From Clostridia bacterium (GTDB taxonomy: Bacteria; Bacillota_A; Clostridia; Christensenellales; Aristaeellaceae), in the NCBI GenBank assembly GCA_017397695.1, contig JAFQIF010000152.1, forward strand, positions 1-10,239: DNA of 10,239 bases. The letters run 5' to 3'. Shown piece by piece: positions 1 to 6,394 of this stretch. How positions within the stretch are numbered: position 1 is the stretch's first letter; each line of letters opens with the position of its first letter. The notes under the pieces were generated by a model. The model ran no database searches, was not told the DNA's origin, and saw nothing but the letters and a program-made list of their open reading frames with translations. The position numbers and the translations under genes were made by a program.

Positions 1-2
1 AG

Positions 3-66
3 CTAGAATCTCATTTCTTTTTACAGCAAGACAAACACACGTCAAAGCGAATAGAAGAGATTCTAG
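3..66. repeat. 10-bp inverted repeat, 44-nt spacer
   Basis: CTAGAATCTC at 3-12 is the exact reverse complement of GAGATTCTAG at 57-66. The arms enclose 44 nt that show no coding signal. The repeat could be a leftover end of something to the left of the window, a long-loop hairpin, or a binding site. Nothing in the sequence decides between these. Confidence 0.4.
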
Positions 67-200
67 TCTCTGCTTCCTCACTTTTACTCCGTGTGTTTAT
101 GCATATGGTCACCCATAATTCTTCAAAACACGAGCTTTGATAATTTGCCACGAAGCCTCTACCTGTTCAGGCGCACCCAGATCTTTTCCAAGAATATAAT

Positions 201-235
201 AAGAACACGCCCAAAGCATTTCTAAGCGTGTTCTT
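201..235. other. 10-bp perfect hairpin upstream of the araC-type gene
   Basis: AAGAACACGC (201-210) pairs perfectly with GCGTGTTCTT (226-235) around a 15-nt loop. A run of five T begins at 245, about ten bases after the stem on the plus strand, which is too far for a classical intrinsic terminator. It lies just upstream of the -35 box at 248, so it could be a weak terminator for an upstream transcript or a protein-binding dyad. Confidence 0.4.
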
Positions 236-247
236 TGGCGACCCTTT

Positions 248-277
248 TTGACACCCAATCACGTTATATGATATGAT
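248..277 (+). promoter_or_regulatory. Sigma-A-type promoter of the AraC-type regulator
   Basis: A perfect -35 box TTGACA (248-253) is followed after 18 bp by TATGAT (272-277), one mismatch from the consensus -10. This predicts a transcript start near 284 and a very short leader before the ATG at 308. Such a near-consensus site suggests steady basal expression of the regulator without an activator. Confidence 0.65.
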
Positions 278-292
278 AATGGAACCTGAAGG

Positions 293-300
293 AAGGAGGT
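293..300 (+). promoter_or_regulatory. Strong Shine-Dalgarno site of the AraC-type regulator
   Basis: AAGGAGGT lies 7 nt before the ATG at 308, an ideal spacing. This fixes the start and points to efficient translation. Confidence 0.85.
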
Positions 301-307
301 ATCATCC

Positions 308-2299
308 ATGACAAACCGCCAACCAATCATAGCCAAACTACGCACACATGCTTATCTGGTACGGCTCATTGCCAGCCTGATTCTGTTGTGCGCTCTTATC
401 GTTTCAGCTTTTCTCTTTTTCAGCGCTCACAGCCAACGCATCCAGCACAGCCGGGATCAGGAGATTATCTATCAGCATACCGGAAAAGAGCTGGTCGATG
501 GGCTTGATCGCTTTGCGGTTCAGCTCCAAACTGCAGCAATGCAAACCGATACCCTTCCCGAGCAGGCACTGCCTCCTTATCTTCGCGGTGCAGAGTACTC
601 TTTGGATATCATTACTCGCCTCTGCGTCTATCATCCCGATACGAAAACGCTGGTTGGCAGCGCCGGCGAAGAATCCCTTGAGCTGCTTGCACACACGCTC
701 TTTCCTTCGCTGAGCACGCAGCAATTTATATCTCACCTCACCGCTCACCATCTTTCTCCATTTGCCGAAAAAAGCAATGGTATGATCGCGTTCCCCATCA
801 AAACCAAAGAGCATGTTGTCCTCTATATTCTCAACGGCAACATACTGAAAGCGTATGCCGATGCGGCTCTCCCACACCCTTTTGAGCTTCTTGCCATATC
901 TGACGCTCAGGGTTCTCTGCTGCTTTCTTCAGATTACGCATCTCCTGAGACGCCGTCTTTCCTTGCTTCCAACGCAGGGCTGTCCATCAGCATTACGCAG
1001 CCGGACATGGCTGTCGGCAGCGACGCCGTCAGGTTGAATATGCCTGTTCTTCTTCTCATCTGCATCGCCCTCCTTATCCCTGTCATCTACTTTTTATATC
1101 ATCCTATTCGTACCATGCGCAGAGCCATCCCCGCCACCCAGCGCGAAGAGCTGCGGGAGCTGGACGAATTCACAGCAATCGCCACCTCCATCGCAGATGG
1201 AGAACGCCTGCAGGAAGAAATGCAGCAGGAAGCGCTGGAGCAGCGAAGCATCACCATATCCAGGCTGTTTGAAAAGCTGCTATACGGAATCCGCATTCCG
1301 CCGGAGAAGCTCTCTGTTCTCCCTCTGGCCGCTGCCGGACAGTATCAGGTTGCTGTCGCCAGACTGAATCAGGTTAAGAATGTCAATGCCGTCAAATCCC
1401 GGCTGATGAATAACAAACAGCTCTATGTTCTGGAACTGTATGATACTGCACATCTGACTTTTATCCTTGAGGCGGATGTTTCCGCTGATATCCTTGAACA
1501 CATCCACCAGGAGCTGAACGTTCCGCTCGGTGTAGGTACAGTCTGCAACCATCTGACCGGCCTGCACCGAAGCTATATTGAAGCCGTCAGCGCCTTGGGT
1601 ACCGGCGAGGGGATCATATGGTTCACCAAGAATGCTTCCAAAGCATCCCCCGAAGAGAATCCCCAGATTTCTGCGCTGGCTGACGCTCTGCTCACATTCA
1701 TGCAGAATGACCGGGAACGCGCTATGACCGTCGCCGATGAAATTTTCGACCTGCTCGATACTCAGGAAGATTCTCTTCTTTTCCGTCAGCACGCCTATGT
1801 TCGGTTCGTCATTCCGTTTTTTGACCGCGTCCGCGAAACGTATCCCGAGGCGCAGTTCTCTATCGAGCCCATCACCAACGCGACGCACTGGGGTTCTGTA
1901 TCCCTCAAGGAACGTTTCTGCCAGGCGCTGACCGAAGCTATGAACAGCCTGCCTGTTCGCAAGCCGCTCGAGCATGACGGCCTTCTCTTCTTTGTGGAGG
2001 AACACCTTTTTGATCCGTATTTTGGCCTTGGCGATATTGCGCAAAAATACAACATCACCGAGTATACCGCCAGCCGTTTGTTCAAGGAAGTCGGCGGCGT
2101 CAGCTTCAAGAAGTACGTGACGAATCGCCGCATCGAGCGCGCCAAATACCTGCTCACGTCCAGCGAGTTAAAGATGAGCGAAATTGCGCAGCAATGCGGC
2201 TTTGCCAGCGCGTCTTATTTTGCCCGGATCTTCCGCAATGCCGAAGATCTCTCTCCGGCGGAATACCGTCAGCAGGCGCAGATGACAAAGCCGCAGTAA
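308..2299 (+). CDS. Membrane-anchored sensor / AraC-family transcriptional regulator
   Basis: This 663-residue protein is a one-component sensor and transcription factor. A first membrane helix spans about residues 18-40. It is followed by an extracytoplasmic region of about 200 residues (41-245), probably a Cache-like sensor, though no ligand motif is readable. A second helix spans about 246-265. The cytoplasmic linker (270-340) is charged and probably coiled. Residues 345-440 resemble the degenerate GGDEF-like middle domain seen in related regulators, with GVGTVCNHLTGLHRSYIEA as the recognisable part. The C-terminus (about 558-656) is an AraC DNA-binding domain with two helix-turn-helices. 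The first is around LGDIAQKYNITEYTASRLF and the second is MSEIAQQCGFASASYFARIF, followed by the family signature LSPAEY. It is transcribed alone and converges on the esterase gene with a 16-bp gap. By context it probably activates the neighbouring glycan operons. The domain calls are firm; the sugar ligand is unknown. Confidence 0.92.
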   Translation: MTNRQPIIAKLRTHAYLVRLIASLILLCALIVSAFLFFSAHSQRIQHSRDQEIIYQHTGKELVDGLDRFAVQLQTAAMQTDTLPEQALPPYLRGAEYSLDIITRLCVYHPDTKTLVGSAGEESLELLAHTLFPSLSTQQFISHLTAHHLSPFAEKSNGMIAFPIKTKEHVVLYILNGNILKAYADAALPHPFELLAISDAQGSLLLSSDYASPETPSFLASNAGLSISITQPDMAVGSDAVRLNMPVLLLICIALLIPVIYFLYHPIRTMRRAIPATQREELRELDEFTAIATSIADGERLQEEMQQEALEQRSITISRLFEKLLYGIRIPPEKLSVLPLAAAGQYQVAVARLNQVKNVNAVKSRLMNNKQLYVLELYDTAHLTFILEADVSADILEHIHQELNVPLGVGTVCNHLTGLHRSYIEAVSALGTGEGIIWFTKNASKASPEENPQISALADALLTFMQNDRERAMTVADEIFDLLDTQEDSLLFRQHAYVRFVIPFFDRVRETYPEAQFSIEPITNATHWGSVSLKERFCQALTEAMNSLPVRKPLEHDGLLFFVEEHLFDPYFGLGDIAQKYNITEYTASRLFKEVGGVSFKKYVTNRRIERAKYLLTSSELKMSEIAQQCGFASASYFARIFRNAEDLSPAEYRQQAQMTKPQ

Positions 2300-2315
2300 T
2301 GGATTCTGTTTTAAC

Positions 2316-3140
2316 TCAGAGCGTCTTTTTCAGCCAGTCAATCGCATGGTTGATCCAGTTCTGACAATATGGCACGTTGAACAGCCGCTCATATTCCTCT
2401 CCCGGATGAGTCGTCTCATGATTGGCCAGGGAGAGTCCATGCATCCCGTCGGGGTAAATGTGAACCTCGGCGGGTATTTTTTTACCTGAAAGCGCTCGTG
2501 CAAGAAGCATCGTGTTTTCTACCGGCACAACGTTGTCATTCATCGTGTGCCAGAGAAATGCAGGCGGCGTATGCTCGTCAACAAGCTTTTCCAGAGAGTA
2601 TTCCTGATGCTCTGCCGCATCCTCACAATTGGTGTAAACCTGGAATGAACCGCGGTGTGCATGCTCCTCTGCGGTGATCACCGGATAGCACAGCACCATC
2701 GCGTCAGGCCGAATCTGCTCCGGCTCAACCCCGACACGGCTGCAGAAGTCCTTGCGGTGCCAAAGCACCCCCAGGCTGCAGGCAAGATGTCCGCCGGCAG
2801 AAAAGCCCATCACGGCGACAGCATCCTGTTTCACATGATATCGCTCTGCATGTTCGCGAATATAAGCCATCGCATGTGCAACATCCTCCTGCGGCTTCGG
2901 GCGGCAGCCATAGCCCGTACGATAATAGAGTACAAAGGCATTAAATCCATGCGCAGCCAGCATCAAAGCGACCGGCTCGCCCTCGCGCTCAGAGCACATC
3001 AGATACGCGCCGCCGGGGCAAATCAGTACAGTAGGACGTCTGCGCTCCAGGTCAATCTCTTCAAAGTTATCCGGTACATAGCTAACCAACCGTGCGCAGC
3101 TGCCATCCTTGCCGGGAAGACGAATGGTTTCATGAATCAT
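2316..3140 (-). CDS. Alpha/beta-hydrolase esterase, probable carbohydrate (acetyl) esterase
   Basis: A 274-residue alpha/beta-hydrolase of the acetylxylan-esterase / BD-FAE-like group, which removes acetyl or similar esters from plant oligosaccharides. The oxyanion-hole segment is CPGGAYLMCS (about 41-50), equivalent to the HGGG loop of this fold. The nucleophile is Ser114 in the elbow GFSAGG. The probable acid is Asp202 in MNDNVVPVENT, and the base is His234 in YPDGMHGLS. The spacing and length are normal and the triad looks intact. There is no signal peptide or membrane segment, so it acts in the cytoplasm. It is the second gene of an operon, starting 14 nt after the alpha-galactosidase stop. 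Its purine-rich SD overlaps the tail of that gene, suggesting translational coupling. Deacetylating an imported galactoside is the most economical role. The exact substrate is inferred from context, and a peptidase or lipase role is less likely. Confidence 0.85.
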   Translation of the reverse strand: MIHETIRLPGKDGSCARLVSYVPDNFEEIDLERRRPTVLICPGGAYLMCSEREGEPVALMLAAHGFNAFVLYYRTGYGCRPKPQEDVAHAMAYIREHAERYHVKQDAVAVMGFSAGGHLACSLGVLWHRKDFCSRVGVEPEQIRPDAMVLCYPVITAEEHAHRGSFQVYTNCEDAAEHQEYSLEKLVDEHTPPAFLWHTMNDNVVPVENTMLLARALSGKKIPAEVHIYPDGMHGLSLANHETTHPGEEYERLFNVPYCQNWINHAIDWLKKTL

Positions 3141-3154
3141 ACTCAGCCCTTCTT

Positions 3155-5308
3155 TCAGCGTGTCTTCTGAAGCAGGAGAACAAGTCCGTTAAACGAGCGC
3201 TCAAAGGTGAGGGTGAGGGAATCATCGTGTTTTTTCACCACGCTGATATCGCCGAAGGAACCGGTGATCTCCATGCCCGCGGGGATAGCCACCTCAAACG
3301 ACCTGGGCGCCGAAAGCTCAAAGCTGTGCGCCACAACCATCACATCGCCATTGTCGCCCTGACGGACAAGCGCTTGTGCACCGGTTGGCTTATACATGTT
3401 GTGACTGCAGGCATATGTGCGCCTGGACACGCCGTCACGGATGATGTGCTTAACCCTCTGATAGAAAGCGAGTGCCTCGTGAACGATATCCATCTGCCAG
3501 TCATGCAGGCGGTCAAGCCCGCCGGAGAGGCAGATTCTGCCCAGGAAGCCCGCGGAGAGCCTGTAAGTCAGGAAATCCTTGTCCATATCGTCCCACAGCA
3601 CAGACCAGATCTGAGACTGCTCCGGCAGGAAGAGCTCATGAACGTTAGCCGCAATGTAAGGGAAGCAGCTGCTCTCATGTGCATCGGAGAAAGAGGACAT
3701 GGACGTGATATTCATCATCGCCGGTTCAAGGCGGTGACCGCCGCTGGAGCAGTTTTCAATAACCAGTTCCGGCAGCATCTCATGCATCTTCTTAAAGAAA
3801 TTCTGTACGGCCAGCATCTGCTGACGAATCGCTTCGCCGCCACTCTCCGCACCGTCGCAGGTCGCGCCCGGATCGCCGTTATAATCCACCTTCAGGTAGC
3901 CGATGTCGTTGTCGCGCAGGAAATGGATGACCTTTTCCGTCAGATACTCAATGACCTCCGGCTTGCGGAAATCCCAGAACGAGCGATCGTTGCCGGTGTA
4001 AATCACCTTGCCGTCGCGCTGAAGATGCAGGGAATCGTAATCCTTTTCAAAAACACGGGCGCCGCGCGTGGTGACCTCAAATTCAAACCAGATACCCAGT
4101 TTGAGACCCATGGGCTTCAGCTTCTCAGCGAGCGCCTTGAGGCCGGACGGGAAGCTCTTTCTGTCCAGAATCCAGTCGCCGTTTCCGCTCTGGCCAAGGA
4201 AGTGGATTTCCGCCTCAGACCAGCCGGCATCAATAACGATATACTTCACCGGCATGCCTTTGATCTTTTCGGCAATGCCGAGAATCTCCTTCTCCGTCGG
4301 GAAGCCCCAGGAGGTACACCATTCGTTGAAGATGACCGGCATATCCGCCTCGCATGCCGGACGGTCAGCGCGATGGCGGCGATGCATACGAACAAGGCGC
4401 TGCGTTGTCACATCAGCGCTCTCACGCGCAACGGTGACAAACGCCGTTGTGGATTCAAATGTAGCGCCCGGTTCAACAGCCTTGCGCCAATGGCCGAATT
4501 CAAAGTCTGCAATACCACCGGAGAAGCTGTAGCCGTCATGAATGCGTGACAGCTCCATCTGCCAGGAACTCATGCACGCCATCTGCGCTGCCCACGTCAC
4601 GCCGCTGACCGTATCTTCCACTGCGGCCATCGGGAAAAAGCGCTTGGTCGTATACGCGCCCACACATCCAAAGCGCTCACTCTCCGCAAAGCCCGGATGC
4701 CATGCGCGATCGAGATTGAGCTTCTCCACGCTGTCGGTCACATGCTTGCCCTCAATGCTCCAGCCGCCATGCCAACGATGCAGCACCAGGCGGTCAGCAG
4801 AGACGTCCGTGTCAAACGGGGAGAGGTTGTCAAGAGAAAAGCTGGTGAGCATATCCAGCATCATCGTTTCATCGCTGCGGTTAACGAACGCGGACTTCAT
4901 CTCAACACCCTGTTCCCCCTCGCGCCAGGTGAGGGTATGGACAACCGCAAACCCTTCCTGCGCGGCCATCGTGGTGGTTACAGTGAGGATACCGTCTTGG
5001 GCTGCGCTGGTCTGGCTTTCCAGTTTCAGCAGATCGCATACCGGCCCATGCTTCATCGTGCCGCCGCCCGCGCCCGTGCTCTGCGGATAACCGCCCAGCG
5101 CCAGATGACAAAGGTGTCCTGCGCTCCAGCCGGGGATGCGGAACGTCGCATGGGAATACTCATAGGTATCTACCATGTACCGGCGCTCGTCATACCGATC
5201 CTCCATGTCTGCCGGAAGCAGCGCCAGGGATACCTGGCCGCTCTCATCGTCTACCAGATACTGCGCCGTCATATCGCCCAGCGCGTAGCGAATCTTCCTG
5301 AGTTTCAT
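3155..5308 (-). CDS. Alpha-galactosidase, GH36 (clan GH-D)
   Basis: A 717-residue cytoplasmic glycosidase, the usual length for bacterial GH36, predicted to release terminal alpha-galactose from raffinose-type sugars or galactomannan oligosaccharides. Residues 1-300 form the N-terminal beta-supersandwich domain. The (beta/alpha)8 barrel runs from about 320 to 625, and a C-terminal beta domain (630-717) completes the protein. Barrel motifs are readable in order: NEW at 328-330, IVIDAGW at 357-363, GIWFEFE at 405-411, YLKVDYN with nucleophile Asp475, ENCSSGGHR at 518-526, and SFSDAHES with probable acid/base Asp542. The last motif replaces the SDNTD sequence typical of characterised GH36 enzymes while keeping the Asp. 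No signal peptide is present. The ATG at 5308 is supported by GGAGTG about 9 nt upstream (complement of 5316-5321). It heads a two-gene operon with the esterase and is divergent from the transporter operon. The GH-D assignment is firm; alpha-galactosidase over a related activity such as alpha-N-acetylgalactosaminidase is likely but not proven. Confidence 0.88.
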   Translation of the reverse strand: MKLRKIRYALGDMTAQYLVDDESGQVSLALLPADMEDRYDERRYMVDTYEYSHATFRIPGWSAGHLCHLALGGYPQSTGAGGGTMKHGPVCDLLKLESQTSAAQDGILTVTTTMAAQEGFAVVHTLTWREGEQGVEMKSAFVNRSDETMMLDMLTSFSLDNLSPFDTDVSADRLVLHRWHGGWSIEGKHVTDSVEKLNLDRAWHPGFAESERFGCVGAYTTKRFFPMAAVEDTVSGVTWAAQMACMSSWQMELSRIHDGYSFSGGIADFEFGHWRKAVEPGATFESTTAFVTVARESADVTTQRLVRMHRRHRADRPACEADMPVIFNEWCTSWGFPTEKEILGIAEKIKGMPVKYIVIDAGWSEAEIHFLGQSGNGDWILDRKSFPSGLKALAEKLKPMGLKLGIWFEFEVTTRGARVFEKDYDSLHLQRDGKVIYTGNDRSFWDFRKPEVIEYLTEKVIHFLRDNDIGYLKVDYNGDPGATCDGAESGGEAIRQQMLAVQNFFKKMHEMLPELVIENCSSGGHRLEPAMMNITSMSSFSDAHESSCFPYIAANVHELFLPEQSQIWSVLWDDMDKDFLTYRLSAGFLGRICLSGGLDRLHDWQMDIVHEALAFYQRVKHIIRDGVSRRTYACSHNMYKPTGAQALVRQGDNGDVMVVAHSFELSAPRSFEVAIPAGMEITGSFGDISVVKKHDDSLTLTFERSFNGLVLLLQKTR

Positions 5309-5380
5309 AACCGTTCACTCCATTCCTGCCGCTGCATGCGGTCATCATTTTCTATATTAAGGGTACCAAATCAACATACC

Positions 5381-5404
5381 GCTGTAAATCACAGCTTTTT
5401 ACAG
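5381..5404. promoter_or_regulatory. Overlapping dyads, candidate operator or short hairpin
   Basis: GCTGT (5381-5385) and ACAGC (5391-5395) form a 5-bp dyad followed by five T. Overlapping it, CTGTAAA (5382-5388) pairs with TTTACAG (5398-5404) across 9 nt. The site overlaps the candidate -35 region of the alpha-galactosidase promoter on the minus strand, so it could be an operator for that operon. Confidence 0.35.
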
Positions 5405-5446
5405 ACGCCGCCTGCTTTTCCTGATAATGCGTCATTTTTGCATGCG

Positions 5447-5477
5447 CACTTTTTTGCACAATGAACACTTTTTTGCA
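5447..5477. repeat. Direct repeat CACTTTTTTGCA x2, 19-bp period
   Basis: The same 12-mer occurs at 5447-5458 and 5466-5477. A weaker relative, TCATTTTTGCA, lies at 5432-5442, giving three tandem TTTTTGCA units with steps of 16 and 19 bp. Tandem direct repeats about two helical turns apart are typical of AraC-family binding sites. Assigning them to the regulator at 308-2299 is inference. Confidence 0.5.
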
Positions 5478-5500
5478 TCAGCAGAAACCATCCTTCAGGA

Positions 5501-5550
5501 TATCTTTAAGCAGTTTTTACAATTTATCGCAAGAAGATATGCTATCTTTA
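5501..5550. promoter_or_regulatory. Direct repeat TATCTTTA, 42 bp apart, with AAGATA dyad
   Basis: TATCTTTA occurs at 5501-5508 and again at 5543-5550, exactly 42 bp apart, close to four DNA turns. The second copy is one arm of a perfect dyad, AAGATA (5534-5539), TGC, TATCTT (5543-5548). That arm sits where the -35 box of the TATAAT promoter would lie. This is a candidate activator or repressor site for the transporter operon. Confidence 0.45.
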
Positions 5551-5565
5551 TCCAAGCCCGTGCAC

Positions 5566-5571
5566 TATAAT
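5566..5571 (+). promoter_or_regulatory. -10 box (TATAAT) of the deacetylase-transporter operon
   Basis: A perfect TATAAT has no good -35 box at 16-18 bp; position 5543-5548 reads TATCTT. That combination is typical of activator-dependent promoters. An alternative pair is TTTACA (5516-5521), 16 bp, TATGCT (5538-5543). The TATAAT overlaps an in-frame ATG at 5570, which argues against translation starting there. Confidence 0.5.
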
Positions 5572-5617
5572 GGCAATACAGATAGAGCAAAGATTCCATG
5601 GACAGGAGCTGCTTGCC

Positions 5618-6328
5618 ATGACCCCGAACAAGATCCTCACCTTCAGCTTCGACGACGGTGTGACGCAGGATCTGCGCCTGATTGAACTCTTTGACCGCTA
5701 TGGTCTCAGGGGCACCTTCAATCTGAACTCCGGCCGTTTGGGACAGGAATCGCATTTCATGTGTCGCGGTCTTCCCGTGCGCCATATGAAATTTACCGCC
5801 GGGGCAATCCCGAAGGTTTACGCCGGTCACGAGATCGCCGTGCACACGCTTGACCATATCAACCTGACACGGCTTGACGATCAGGAGGTCATCCGCCAGG
5901 TACGCAGCGATCAGCATGCGCTTGAATCCATCACCGGCAGCACGGTCACCGGAATGGCCTATCCCGAAGGAGGCGTCAATCACGACGACCGGGTCGTACG
6001 CTTGATTCGCGAGAATACGAATATCCGCTACGCCCGAACGGTCAAGAGCTCCTACAGCTTTGATCCCCCGAAGGACAGACTTCGCTTTGATCCCACCGTG
6101 TACCACATCGAATGGGAACGGATGGAAGAACTGGCCGAAGCCTTCATCGCGCTTCAGGCAGACAGCCCCAAGCTCTTTTGCATCTGGGGACATGCCTATG
6201 AGTTTGACCTTGACGATTCCTGGGACAGATTTGAACGCCTGTGCGCACGGCTTGCCGGGCGAAACGACATGCTCTACCTGACCAACCGTGAAGCGTTTGC
6301 TCACCTGGATGCTTTCCCTCATACCTGA
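5618..6328 (+). CDS. Polysaccharide deacetylase (NodB-like, CE4), cytoplasmic
   Basis: This protein of about 236 residues has the NodB homology fold of carbohydrate esterase family 4, metal-dependent enzymes that remove N- or O-acetyl groups from sugars. Motif 1 is TFSFDDGV, with catalytic base and metal Asp at residues 12-13. Motif 2 is HTLDH, with metal-binding His76 and His80. MAYPEGG near 113-119 corresponds to motif 3. CIWGHAYEFD near 188-197 supplies the late His. The start at 5618 is preferred because AGGAG (5604-5608) lies 9 nt upstream. The in-frame ATG at 5570 has no SD and sits in the -10 box. No signal peptide is seen from either start, unlike the secreted CE4 enzymes that act on cell wall, chitin or xylan. 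It is the first gene of the operon with the sugar importer, 66 nt ahead of the binding protein, so it probably acts on the imported sugar. The substrate is unknown. Confidence 0.85.
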   Translation: MTPNKILTFSFDDGVTQDLRLIELFDRYGLRGTFNLNSGRLGQESHFMCRGLPVRHMKFTAGAIPKVYAGHEIAVHTLDHINLTRLDDQEVIRQVRSDQHALESITGSTVTGMAYPEGGVNHDDRVVRLIRENTNIRYARTVKSSYSFDPPKDRLRFDPTVYHIEWERMEELAEAFIALQADSPKLFCIWGHAYEFDLDDSWDRFERLCARLAGRNDMLYLTNREAFAHLDAFPHT

Positions 6329-6341
6329 TTCTGTTTCTGTT

Positions 6342-6355
6342 GGGAGTACGCTCCC
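6342..6355 (+). other. Short stem with UACG tetraloop before the binding-protein gene
   Basis: GGGAG (6342-6346), loop TACG, CTCCC (6351-6355) form a compact 5-bp hairpin in the 66-nt gap between deacetylase and binding protein. UNCG-type loops are unusually stable. With no T run after it, it is more likely an mRNA 5'-protecting or processing element for the binding-protein segment than a terminator. Confidence 0.4.
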
Positions 6356-6380
6356 TTCGAAAATAAACCACCAATTTTTC

Positions 6381-6388
6381 AAGGAGGT
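6381..6388 (+). promoter_or_regulatory. Very strong Shine-Dalgarno of the binding protein
   Basis: AAGGAGGT lies 6 nt before the ATG at 6395, an essentially full match to the anti-SD. It fixes the start and suits the high output expected for a solute-binding protein. Confidence 0.85.
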
Positions 6389-6394
6389 AATCCC

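Larger units (their letters stand above)
1..307. other. Gene-poor left flank with regulatory elements
   Basis: No confident gene lies here. The stretch holds two inverted repeats (3-66 and 201-235), a promoter and SD site for the downstream regulator, and a weak minus-strand frame (219-109). That frame has an ATG at 219, 36 codons, and a TGA at 111-109; it stays open upstream to a stop near 259. Its C-terminus reads SWQIIKARVLKNYG, which looks protein-like, so it may be the tail of a decayed gene. A frame this short is also expected by chance. Confidence 0.4.
5309..5617. promoter_or_regulatory. Divergent regulatory region between the two operons
   Basis: This 309-bp A/T-rich gap separates the divergently transcribed alpha-galactosidase and deacetylase genes, and I see no gene in it. 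It holds a dyad near the alpha-galactosidase side (5381-5404), a pair of CACTTTTTTGCA direct repeats (5447-5477), a TATCTTTA direct repeat pair 42 bp apart (5501 and 5543), an AAGATA dyad (5534-5548) and a perfect TATAAT at 5566. A minus-strand promoter for the alpha-galactosidase may be TTTACA (complement of 5383-5388), 17 bp, TACCCT. The arrangement suits joint control of both operons by one regulator. Confidence 0.6.

Noticed and set aside
1280..2044. 254-codon minus-strand frame inside the AraC-type gene
   Set aside because: It is antisense to the cytoplasmic part of the regulator, with no motif and no upstream SD.
3092..4549. 485-codon plus-strand open frame opposite the GH36 gene
   Set aside because: It covers the GH36 catalytic barrel in antisense and its translation shows no domain or SD. 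It is a shadow of codon bias.
4697..5464. 255-codon plus-strand frame running from GH36 into the divergent gap
   Set aside because: It is antisense to the GH36 N-terminal domain and would read through the promoter repeats. The translation is low-quality and rich in H, R and A.
5432..5477. CRISPR-like array from the repeated TTTTTGCA units
   Set aside because: There are only two or three short units with gaps of 4-8 nt. No repeat-spacer structure of CRISPR size exists in the window.
5570..5617. Upstream ATG (5570) as start of the deacetylase
   Set aside because: It overlaps the TATAAT box and lacks an SD, while ATG 5618 has AGGAG at 9 nt and starts just before the conserved NodB motif.
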